DNA of 64,000 nt from Asterias amurensis (Eukaryota > Echinodermata > Asteroidea > Forcipulatida > Asteriidae), in contig NC_092657.1 in assembly GCF_032118995.1 (NCBI RefSeq), positions 431,891-495,890 of the forward strand. Direction: 5' to 3'. The notes below the pieces were generated by a model. It saw nothing but the letters and a program-made list of their open reading frames with translations, ran no database searches and was not told the origin of the DNA. A program made the translations under genes and the position numbers. Below, piece by piece: positions 54,901 through 64,000 of this stretch (its first letter is position 1; each line of letters starts with the position of its first letter).

Positions 54901-56114
54901 ATACACGTGGAGGGTTGTATTTGCTCTTCCAAAAACAATGACGTATATAACTTTCCCTATTATTGGTGTAGGGAACACTCTAGTGATGTGCTTGCACAAG
55001 TCTAACTAAAGGAAAATAGACAAATTGTTTCAAGGGGCTGCTTGCTTAAGCCCAACGAATAAGCTAAGCTCTACACAATTAAGCACAAATGCAAAGATAC
55101 CAGCTAAAATAGAATGTCACATGTACCACTTGTGACTGGTATCTTGCACCATTTTTGCTTAGTAGAACATTGTTAAGCATCATATCTCGCTGAAGCAGCT
55201 CTACGAAACGGGGTCAAAAGCGTTGCTATAGAAACGTCCAATATGAAGGGTCCAATTAAGAACCCATTGTCATTACTGTTTACTTCCGACCCCTTTTCTG
55301 ACCTTAAAAGCAAATTATCTGTGGTTTCTTGAACCGTCCATGCAGTCTTTTAAAATCCTCTAAATGTATGTGCACAATTAAACAAAATATCTGAAAATTT
55401 CATTTCAAGAGGCGGTCGCGTTTTTGGTTTATTAGGCTACAAGACGTAGGCCAACTCGAGGAGTTACTGGTAAAAAGGAAAATGTTATCTTTCTTTGCAT
55501 GATGTGATAAAATAAAATAATAACATAGCTCCCGTATTCATTATAATAACTTTGCTGTATACTTTGGGACAATAATAAATCAGTTATACATTGTTATTAT
55601 TATTAATAATAGATCAGTTATACATCATTATAAGTGGAATAAGTGTGCTTTTTGGTGATGAGTAAAATTAATTAATTTTCTTGTTTTTACACAGCATAGG
55701 CCCCTTAAACCAAATGTGAAAACATCATAAATAAATTTTAACAAAAACCCACAAAGACGATAACGATACTTATTCCAAGATGTTTTTCTTAAACATTCAA
55801 ATTCAAAATTGCCGTTGATTTTAAAAACATTGGTAGGCCGACAGTTTATAACAGCCGATTAAATGGTCTAAAAAATAAATAAAACAATAAATCTAGTCCG
55901 CAGTAGTAGAATAAAGAAAGACAGTTCACTTTAAGAACAAACTCTACCCGGCAAGTAGATGTACACCAATACCGCAAACCAAATTTATATTGATACCTCA
56001 ACATGCAATGCCTCAAATCATATATAAATAAAACTAATTTAACTTACCGAGTTGCAGGTACAAAATGACCGAGATTGGCAACGCGTTGATGATACGGTAG
56101 TAGAGAATCATCAT
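51911..56114 (-). CDS. Secreted F5/8 type C (discoidin) domain protein, 237 aa
   Basis: Exons 56114-56048, 53752-53588, 52989-52867, 52669-52449 and 52048-51911, with GT..AG ends and matching phases; the stop is TAG at 51913-51911. The first exon gives MMILYYRIINALPISVILYL, a hydrophobic segment fitting a signal peptide (two adjacent ATGs). A ~60-residue stretch with cysteines (RSCYFGPVPQPKPGDD, WMLQSVQNGCRNEE) follows that I do not recognise. The discoidin domain starts VCPYAVPLGMESGAIPDDSI, then ITASSEWGSSGYEA, AGGWCKK, WIQVDFESKVYITGLITQGR, FTVEFSDNGIEWS, and closes with RYLRILPTLWKDEGCMRFEV and LGC: the first and last cysteines that close this fold are both present. Such domains bind phospholipids, glycans or matrix. 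It is a lone discoidin domain without EGF, MAM or CUB partners. The role is unknown; a lectin or matrix-binding function is inferred from the family. Confidence 0.92.
53839..54005. mobile_element. Foldback element in intron 1 of the discoidin gene
   Basis: AGACTTGTGGACAAGTCGTT, then CGCAGTGATAGCGGAACG, at the left pairs with CGTTTCGCTATCACTGCGAC, then AACGACTTGTCCTCAAGTCT, at the right. The arms are ~50 bp with few mismatches and end 87 bases from the exon 2 acceptor. Confidence 0.8.
55035..55212. repeat. 'GCTTAGC' dispersed repeat copy
   Basis: GGGGCTGCTTGCTTAAGC at the left and GCTGAAGCAGCTCTACGAAA at the right are inverted words, with ACATGTACCACTTGTGACTG inside. Same family as 56829-57000. 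Confidence 0.5.
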
Positions 56115-56828
56115 TAGCAAGGATGCCGCAAGCAATAAAGTAAAAAATATTCGTCAGATAAAACCTAGAAAGAACTTCTAACTCGTCTCCTCGTCAATTA
56201 TTCTCTGCTTCTGTGAATTAGCTTGTAGCTTTTACCGAAGCGCGCCAACCACTCAATGACGTCACAGAGATGCGCAGCAGACTCTACAGAGTATTGATAT
56301 CATGCTAAGCTGATTAACTCAGTGGACCAATCAGAACGATGGTATTTACAACGAAATGAAACGTAGATGGTGAAATACAAGCGCAATTTTTTAAAGCTTA
56401 GCATAAGCATTCTACAGCTGAAGCACAGTTGCACAGGTAAATGCAATGATACACCTTTGGTTTTGGGAACCGTTGGATTGTTTCAATGTTATTTTTATGA
56501 AGTCGTTTATTACAATAAAGAGAACTTGAATCGGTTCAATTCAATTACATATGATTTAATTCAAACTGCACATTTGAGTACTTTTTAGAGTTGTAGTAAA
56601 ATCAAACAATGTGCCTACAAGTAAATATGAATGCAGTACTATAATAATAATTATTGTATGGTGTGGTAAACATGCTGTACAATGTGAAATCAGTGTCAAA
56701 GTGACTTTATAAGCTACTAGAAAAAGTTGTCCACATCAAAATTTAGGGCCCTTCCAAACTGTTGTTGTTTTTATACTCTGGCTGACATTTTGAAACTGTA
56801 ACACTCTGCTCAGAGATGATTACTGGGC

Positions 56829-57000
56829 TCAATTTCATAGAGCTGCAAGCACAACAAAGTAGCTAAGCACACAAAATTATGCTTTACAAGAATAAGGTTA
56901 CCAGCCAAACGGCAATGTCACATGTACAGTTTGCGAATGGTACCTTGCTTATTTCTGCTTAGCAGATCTGCAAAAGAAGCTCTATGATATTGGGTCCTGT
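56829..57000. mobile_element. Small TIR-like repeat, clearest 'GCTTAGC' family copy
   Basis: CTCAATTTCATAGAGCTGCA at the left and GAAGCTCTATGATATTGGGT at the right are imperfect inverted termini ~170 bp apart. The interior has AGCTAAGCACA / TGCTTAGCAGA inverted words and ATGTCACATGTACAGTTTGC. Confidence 0.6.
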
Positions 57001-57130
57001 ATATAATGAGCTATTTTGAAATGATCATTCAACTATGTACTATATAAATAAACCAATCCATTTAGCTCCTCCCCCTTCTACATAAGCCAATTACAGCTGT
57101 AAACTGCTGTATCAAGTCTTAATAAGTTAG

Positions 57131-57200
57131 ACATGGGTGTGGTTTAACATGGGTGTGGTTTAACATGGGTGTTGTTTAACATGGGTGTGGTTCAACATGG
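57131..57200. repeat. 17-bp tandem repeat, 4 units
   Basis: ACATGGGTGTGGTTTA repeated with small changes (GTTGTTTA, GTGGTTCA). Confidence 0.85.
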
Positions 57201-58798
57201 TTCAATTGCTCTCTACTGTCAACAAGTCTACCAAGCACCTTCTTATGCATGGATTCTAGAAATAAAGTAATTTGAATAGCACATGCTGTTGGATCAGTGA
57301 GAAATGCATATAATTTGAATACATTAGCATAATGTACAACCACTTGGTGTCAGAGTCACACAAGGTGCAAAGTGTTGAGTGGATCATAGTTACATCTTAT
57401 GCCAAGGACACAGGATTAAATTCAAGCAGGAAACAGACTGTGAAAGTCAAATCTGTGTCAAGTTCCAATCATCTTATTTACTGTAGAATTCTACACTTAT
57501 GCTTAGATTGTTTCCTGGCCAAGTAATCAAGAGATTGATCTTAAAGGGGCACACGCCTTTAAATCTCTTAAAAATCATCCTGTTTGGAAATGCTCATCAT
57601 TTTCAAGAGTTGTTCATGCAGAAAAACTCCTGCAGTTTTCTTCGAATTATACAAACTACTAATAACAAAAAGCTCATAAATTTGCCTCTTGAAATATGCA
57701 ACCAGCAGAAAATACAGTCTGCTGCAATAGAGTGGAGTAGTTTGGAGGAAAGTATACAAAATACGACTTGCCTAAAACACTCTAGCTACTAGAGTTTCAT
57801 TTTCAATATTATGTAAAGTAGTGACCATTTGTCCATACTGGCACCTTATCATATAATAATAGTTAACTGTCCAATGTTGCAAACTATCAGTAGCTAGGGG
57901 GCATTCTTACAATTACCACAGTCATCTAGTTCAAACACTTTCAATATACCCTTTGCATTTGACGTCACAAGCTCAAAGCAGTGCCCATAATGAGGTCAAT
58001 GATTAGCTCTCATTGGTTGAGAGTTATGTGCAGTGTGAACATGTATTCACTGTTTGACATCCAAGATGGCGGGCAATGCAGGGGGTCTATGGAGCAAGTT
58101 TGAAACTTGGCTTCTAACTACCGCTTCAACCTGACAACAACATTGTATGTAACCACTACCCAGCACCGATTAAATAAATAAAAAATAGATCATTAACAAT
58201 TTCCCACTAGAATAGTCATTTGCATTGGTGTGTAAATGAAAAACTTTCGTGAGATGAAAGTTTTAATTTATGGGGACGAAAAAAGAAACAATTGAAATAC
58301 ATCTATGTACCTTTTTAAAAAAATCGAATTAAATTCAATATTAATTAATTCAAAAATAAATTATTGCACATGTCAAATCAAATGAACAACTAATAGTGGC
58401 TGTGTGATACTATGAAAACGCTTAATGAATAAATAATTATGAAACAAAATAATAGTATGTACAAGTTAAAACTCAGTTCAAAAACATGAATACATTGGCA
58501 ATAAAGTTGTTGGGAAAAAAATGAGATTAGCTATTGAAGAAATCATAAAACAATTCAATTCACCTGTTACTATATTAGATAAATAAGAAAGAAAGAACAA
58601 CAAGCATAAGTAATTTGCGAGTTAGATTTGCATGTCTGGTTCAGTGAGTTGCTAAAAAACAATTTTCTGCTTAAATTTGAGTTAAACAAAATAGTTAGTG
58701 GCCTGACGTTTAAACCCTAGCAGAGTCTTTCTCAAAGGCTAGTATGCAACAGCAAGGTATATTTCCTAAGTATCATTTGAAACTTTGCATGGTGGAAA

Positions 58799-58986
58799 TA
58801 AGATATAGAAGAGTTTGCGGTAACACCATGTAATAACAATCTCTAAATGAGTTGGGGTGGTTCTGAAAAGAAGACGATCAGAGCATACTGATCGAAACGT
58901 TGAGTTAATCTAACGGTTCTTTTCAGAACCACCCCAACTCATTTAGAGATTGTTATTATATGGTGTTACCGCAAACTCTTCTATAT
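58799..58986. mobile_element. Complete foldback element of the 'gcggtaacacc' family
   Basis: A left arm of ~72 bases (ATATAGAAGAGTTTGCGGTA, ACACCATGTAATAACAATCT, GAGTTGGGGTGGTTCTGAAA) is followed by a ~43-base core with GACGATCAGAGCATACTGAT, then the right arm, which is the near-exact complement. The element is preceded by TTTGAAACTTTGCATGGTGG, also seen at 38105 and 6108. It provides the reference structure for the partial copies at 1693, 5850, 6108 and 38105. Confidence 0.88.
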
Positions 58987-60696
58987 TCTATTTCCTAAAT
59001 TAGATTTTCTCATACTAATGAGACACTCTCTAAACTTGTTGAGCTCTTGTTATTTTAAACAATATTTCTATTGATGTTTCGTGACGACATAAAGTTTATA
59101 AGGTCTCATTTGAACAGTGTAGTATTTTGCCTACCAGAAAATGCCCTGGAATGCACAGGTAAACTGTTTAGTGAACTAAGTGACAGGGTTTTCACTTAAT
59201 GACTTACTATTTTGAACTGAACAGAGAACATTTCTTCTAGGCAGTTACTACTCCAAACCTAATGAGCACCACTTTGAAGTTTTGCACATTATTTCTATTA
59301 AAACATACATGTACATGTAATTCTTTTTTTTGGGCCAGGAACCACAATATTGTATTAAGGCAGCAACGAATTTTTGTTTCTTGTAAATGTAGGGGGGGGG
59401 GTGAGATATGGTTTTTTGACATTGTCAAACATGAACAAACACAATCCATGAGCTGCACGTTTAACTCTTGTAGCACAACCATGCATTACAATATTTGGTC
59501 CCTTTTTGTTACAGAAAAGAAATTATCAAAATATTCAAAACTTATTAATCATATTATTTTTCACAAATAAAATAGGGGGGGCAGGTTGATGGAAAAGCTA
59601 CTGCAAGAGTTACATACATGCTTTAAATTTGATTGGTTAATTGGTTATAGGATTTGGGGATGTGCATTCATTGTCTGAAATGTATCGTAAAAAAACTAGG
59701 CATTAGTAAAAACACTGATTATGGTTCATTCATGCAGTATGGCCTTGGAAGTCGCTTGTGTTAACAGCTCCAGAGCACAAGTGTCACTACCAGGATTGTA
59801 ACCCACACTCTGCTGCTGACAACCACCTATGACCTTTGACTAAACTAACTTATAATCTTAATGCACAGATTGACTAAGCATGTTGTGAAAAAAGCTCCTT
59901 ATGCTTGAATTGTATGCAATATAGAATAGAGTTTTGAGCAAGTCAGCCGCTAAGCAAATACATGTATTTATGCTTAGCGTCTGTTAAAGTCCCTTGTGCA
60001 TTAATTTAACAATACAGCATTACAGCCTAAAACCTCATCATAATCAAATCTCCTCAAAAAACGCCAACTTTACTTTAGAACAACCTTAACGAGAAAAGTG
60101 ATTTTTTAAGAAGAAACTTTCTATTTAGCCAATAGTACTAATATCAATAAACACTCTGTCAAACACCTCGCTAAGTGCGCTATAATAACGATATTTATAA
60201 TAACGATATTTAAACCAACATAGTACCCTATGGGCTCGCTACCAATCAAACACTTATTGCGATATGTACACACACTCACCTTCTCTCTCTCAGAATTTAA
60301 AAAATGGTGCAGAATTCTTCAAAATTTGTAATAAGAACAGTTAATCTAATATTCACATCTTTGATGTCATGCAAAATACAGATAGTCAAGTTACCATCAA
60401 ACACTTAAAACATTCTTCAATTCAAAATTCAAGTTTGTACTTATTTTTATAGGTACATAAAGTTTAAAGCATATTTCAGTGGGCTTCTATAATCAGAGCA
60501 ATTCTTCAACAGTTTAACACAGAACAAGTTGGTAAAATATTATTCACAAAACCAATAATGCATGCGTAGATAAAAGTACATCAGTGGGCAATATTAACAG
60601 GCATTAATTAATTCTTTGTTTCATACAATGAGGTTTATTATTTACCCAATGGGTGACTTTCTCCTTAAAAAGTTTAATCATTGCCATTAGTTTCAT

Positions 60697-60800
60697 CATT
60701 TTAGACAGGTCCTTTATTTTAGACAAGTCCATTATTTTAGACCAGTCTATTATTTTAGACAGGTCCATTATTTTATGGGTCCAATATTCTAGACGAGCCA
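60697..60800. repeat. ~21-bp tandem repeat, 5 units
   Basis: Units TTATTTTAGACAGGTCCA with variants (AAGTCC, CCAGTCT). The minus-strand frame across it reads as repeated 'DLSKIM', which is a repeat artefact. Confidence 0.85.
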
Positions 60801-61639
60801 AATATTTTTGATGAGGTCCATAGTGGCATTCTTCGGTATCAACAGGTGCTATGACCTTTGACCTTTGGTCAAATTGCTGGTAACATACAATACACAGTCA
60901 CAGATGTGTAAATGCTACTTACATCATAATATATATGATTCAACCACAATACAAGTACGAAAACGAAAAACAACAAAGTTTGGTTGTGTCCAAATTATTG
61001 GCTCGGGCAAAACACCAGGCCTTGAAGTTCACTCTTGAAGGGGCACAGCAAATGTCCTTAGATATGGGGCACTACTATGGAGAACATTTTGAACTTTGCC
61101 AAAGGGCACCAAAGCAAAAGCACCGGGCAATTGCTTTGAGTGCCGTGGGTTGAGCTATCGGGTTTGAGATGTGTGTCTAGCTAGACGTAGTGGCTGTGGT
61201 TTTGATTTGTTTTTTGAGACGTTGGGCATAGACAGCTTTTTATCCATCACTTTATAATTAATCCGAGTTGATTCTCCCAACTAAAAACCTTTAATTCCTC
61301 CTCATTTGAGGATAGTACAAACTTTCAGTGAGTTGTAAAAAGGTTATTTTAATTTATATTCTATCACTGTGGATAAGCACGATAGATTGATATCTACCCA
61401 GAATCCAATCAATGTGTAATGTGGCAAGGTCATTAAACTAGATCTAAACGATCGCACCAAAACCAAAACTATGTTATTTGGTAAAACCAGGGTTGAGAGT
61501 CACTGCTGGCAAAGAAAGTCCAAATTTAGGATTCAGATCTGAGGAGGTACATTGGAATGATAGAAATTGTACCTTTTGATAATAACCCCTGTGAATTATA
61601 GATTCCAAGGAGCTTTTGGGAACATTATCCTCAGTGCTA

Positions 61640-61965
61640 GAGGATGCGTCCATAAGCAAGACACTTAACCATTGCTTCGTCCTACGGATGGGACAGAAAG
61701 CCGTTGGTCCCATGTGTTGTGTAAACGCAAGTTAAAGAACCCAGTGCACTTATCATAAAGAGAAGGGGTTCACCTCGGTGTTCCTGGCCGGATTGGCAGC
61801 ATATTGCGCCACAGCACCTTGTAAACCATTGTACATGGTGCTAAGGATTAGGTCTTATATCTCAAACTTCGTCCCACTCCTTGCAGGAATAATACCTGGC
61901 GCTTTGTATCCTTTGGCAAAAGGCGCGTTATAAATACGGTTATTATTTTTATTATGTTGAAATAA
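61640..61965 (+). mobile_element. SINE/LINE 3'-tail-type repeat
   Basis: Ordered words ATAAGCAAGACACTTAACCA, TGGGACAGAAAGCCGTTGGT, GTTCCTGGCCGGATTGGCAG and GGCAAAAGGCGCGTTATAAA, then an ATTATT tail. The GCGCGTTATAAATA..(ATT)n ending is characteristic of L2/CR1-mobilised retroposons in deuterostomes, from memory. A partner fragment in inverse sense may be near 26640-26695 (TAAAGCGCCTTACAAAGACG). Confidence 0.6.
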
Positions 61966-62109
61966 TTGAATTTCAACCATTTTGAAACCAACTGTGTGTT
62001 AGACTTGACAGAGCTTTTGGGAACAGTTTCCTCCGAACTACAGAAGTAGATTAAAGAGTAGGGTTTCTTTATATGCGGACAAAAATAACAGCTGATTAAC
62101 ATCACAAGT

Positions 62110-62690
62110 CTGATTAAAAAGTCTGATTTCAGATAAAACTCTGAAAACTTTCCCATCCCTGTTAAATCAAAGTCCAAGAATTTTCCTTCATTGTGTCAAA
62201 GATAACACCTCTCCTAATCTTGATCCTAACAATTTCAAATAAACAGACTCTTCCTATGAAATATGTAAAGTACATTCACAGATGAAGTTCTTCACCAGGC
62301 CAAATTCTGATTTCAGATAAAACTCTGAACTTTCCCATCCCTGTTAAACCCAACTCTAACGACACAACTTGATTTTCCTACACTGGGTCAAAGATCAAAA
62401 TCTTGGTCCCAACTATTTCAAGTTAATTGCTACAAAGCTAAAAACCAGTGCGCTCCTCCAATGAAATATGTAAATTACATTTACGGATGATTTTCTTCAA
62501 CGGGCCAAATTATGTTTTCAGATAAAACTCTGAACTTTCTAATCTCTTCTTTAAAAACCCAAGTCCAGATTGATTTCCCTACATTGCGTCAAAGATCCAA
62601 CCTCTCCCAATCTTGGTCCTAACTATTTCAAGTGAATGGCTACAAAGCTAATAACCGGTACGTTCATCCGCCATATGTAGAGCTATCCTC
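62110..62690 (-). repeat. Tandem triplication spanning a stop codon and 3' UTR
   Basis: Three diverged ~200-bp units. Words repeated in order are: GATTTCAGATAAAACTCTGA, ACTTTCCCATCCCTGTTAA, GTCAAAGATC, CTTGGTCCTAACTATTTCAA, GGCTACAAAGCTAATAACCG and CCGCCATATGTAGAGC (variants ATGAAATATGTAAATTAC at 62462-62479 and ATGAAATATGTAAAGTAC at 62257-62274). The right-most unit contains the end of the coding exon at 62648, so coding sequence and 3' UTR were duplicated together. Confidence 0.85.
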
Positions 62691-63843
62691 TTACATAACT
62701 CCGTTTCCGTCTCTTGAGGGAACAGACAAACCTCGTTCTGGGTCGTAGCAACCACTTTATAGAGACGCTGGAACAGACTGCACTTACGACCTCGGGTCTT
62801 CTTCAAATTGGAGATGAAGATATATTTGTCTAGATACGTTTCTCTCTCCTCTACGAAGCGAGTTGATCTACTCTTCTGTAATAAGGTCAAAGGTTAAAAA
62901 GGTCAATACCAAAGGTAAAAAAGGTCAATATAAAAGGTTAAAAAGGTCACAAAGTTCAGCATAATCATGGATTGATTTCACAAAGTAATATCAATAGAGC
63001 CTTAACCAAAATATAACAAAAACAGAATCAATTTGACATCAAAAATATAAAATAATCTCCTATACACAATTTTAGTCCTCCACTCAACAGTACACAAGAC
63101 AAAATACACAGCACAGTCAGTTACTATTATGGGCGGAAGGTCAACGCAGTATGAGGCTGGCCACACTAAAGTTTATATAAGGAGGTTTAGCTGCACGTTC
63201 TGCGTAAACAATCATGAAAGTCAGGTACACACCGTCATGCAGGCATCATACATGACGTCTCCTAGAAACAACACATTTTGTTGACGTTCACGTTCACGTA
63301 TTTGCTCGCAGAAAATGCAGCTAAACCTCCCTAATGATTCAATCAGCCCTAAAAATTTCAATTTTGTTTTCTGATAAAATGAGAATTTAAATACAGAACG
63401 ATGAGGTTGGAAGGAGATATAGTATGGTTCTTAATCGGAGTCTATGAATATCAGCTTTCATTATTGCCATTGGATACAGGGAATAATACCAATATGGCCG
63501 CAGAATGATAATGGGTGTGTTCATATAGCTTCCCTGTGTCGACCCCGCTGTGCTCATTCGGGTGAGCCCTTGACAAGAGCTAATTGAACGATCACTCACC
63601 CTCTCGTGGTGACGTCATGCATCTCTGGGCAGCCCCAATCGACCCGTTCCACAACAGGGCACTTGGGGCTGACCTGGGAAGCTAATTGAACGCACCCACA
63701 GTGAATAGATTAATCTGAATGAATCTGTTTACCTTATCGGACTGAAAGGATAAAATGCTGGTGTCTGTAGCGTCCACTGCAAATGCTTCAACCAAAGGGG
63801 CAGACTTATCAATGTGCTTGCATAGAGCACCTAGTAATTTGTC
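62648..63843 (-). CDS. Last two coding exons of an unrecognised gene
   Basis: Exon 63843-63733 (37 codons, DKLLGALCKHIDKSAPLVEA..) joins exon 62875-62648 (75 codons and TAG) in phase 0, with TTTTGCAG / GTAAAC and TTACAG splice sites. The joined C-terminus is hydrophilic: FVEERETYLDKYIFISNLKK, TRGRKCSLFQRLYKVV, then ATTQNEVCLFPQETETELCK and RIALHMADERTGY. There is no TM segment, zinc cluster or repeat. I do not recognise the family; the charged helical look suits a cytosolic protein. The gene continues beyond the right edge. The stop and 3' UTR lie in a tandem triplication (62110-62690), so the reading-frame end may be recently altered. Confidence 0.65.
63181..63330. mobile_element. Foldback element in the intron of the right-edge gene
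   Basis: GGAGGTTTAGCTGCA (63181-63195) and TGCAGCTAAACCTCC (63316-63330) are perfect 15-bp inverted ends, followed inward by CGTTCTGCG / CGCAGAAAA. A CACGTTCACGTATT stretch lies between. Confidence 0.75.
63513..63697. mobile_element. MITE, second copy of the 6401-6626 family
   Basis: GGGTGTGTTCATATAGCTTC and GAAGCTAATTGAACGCACCC termini, with GAGCTAATTGAACGATCACT and AAGTGCCC-type words shared with 6401-6626 in the inverted orientation. About 40 bp shorter than that copy. Lies 36 bp from the donor of exon 63843-63733. Confidence 0.8.
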
Positions 63844-64000
63844 CTGCAAAATAAAAATCAATCAATTTACATTGCTAATAATTAGCTGATGCAAACTGCT
63901 TACTAACCGAAAAGACTTGAAGACATTACGACCCTAGAGTCTTTCTCCTTTATATTGTGTGACTTCCAAACATGATAATAATAATAATTTAAATTAATAA

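Larger units (their letters stand above)
56200..62600. other. Gene-free interval between discoidin gene and right-edge gene
   Basis: Repeats occupy parts of it (listed separately). Remaining sequence is AT-rich with no exon I can support. The frame at 60935-61153 and those around 57500-57790 have no domain resemblance. A CCAAGATGGCGGGC motif (58062-58075), a YY1-type promoter word, lies here without an adjacent coding start. Confidence 0.5.

Noticed and set aside
58062-58075. YY1-type promoter (CCAAGATGGCGGGC)
   Set aside because: No coding start or splice donor follows; similar words occur at ~22750 and ~41130, which suggests repeat origin.
60935-61153. Short plus-strand frame (SLDMGHYYGEHFE)
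   Set aside because: Similar low-complexity 'GGGCACCAAAG' sequence occurs near 28800-29000 and 34150-34250, so it is probably repeat-derived.

Overview
The window looks like nuclear DNA of a marine deuterostome, most likely an echinoderm and plausibly a sea star. The evidence is AT-rich DNA, small phase-consistent exons separated by introns of 0.2 to 6.5 kb, no operons, and abundant foldback (MITE-like) elements, SINE/LINE tails and minisatellites. I could not search databases, so the species is inference. All exon models come from reading GT..AG junctions, codon phase and family resemblance by eye.

Layout. (1) 522-13043, minus: 5' two thirds of a glutamate carboxypeptidase II (FOLH1/NAALAD2-type, M28B) gene, 13 exons, running off the left edge through a 508-bp (ATT)n tract. 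(2) 16180-21727, minus: a CD225/dispanin (PRRT1-like) membrane protein of 171 aa. (3) 26318-35101, minus: a second CD225/dispanin protein, 220 aa, with a Pro/Gln/Tyr-rich N-terminus. (4) 37454-40746, plus: an MS4A-like four-TM protein with a long proline-rich, tyrosine-bearing cytoplasmic tail. (5) 42912(?)-44508, minus: a second MS4A-like four-TM protein with the same intron phases, convergent with gene 4. (6) 51911-56114, minus: a secreted 237-aa protein with one F5/8 type C (discoidin) domain. (7) 62648 to the right edge, minus: last two coding exons of a gene I do not recognise.

The genes do not form an obvious pathway. Six of the seven encode membrane or secreted proteins: an ectopeptidase, two pairs of small membrane proteins and a lectin-like secreted protein. 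The two CD225 genes and the two MS4A-like genes look like local duplicates.

The most unusual content is structural. Three introns of the carboxypeptidase gene carry tandem copies of pieces of the neighbouring exon or splice site. The stop codon and 3' UTR of the right-edge gene sit in a diverged tandem triplication. Many perfect or near-perfect palindromic elements lie in introns, including a 380-bp foldback. A 1,023-bp solo LTR with a 5-bp target duplication is nested in an older terminal-inverted-repeat element. A 17-copy, ~82-bp minisatellite lies just past the polyadenylation signals of the discoidin gene. I saw no prokaryotic, CRISPR or viral coding content.
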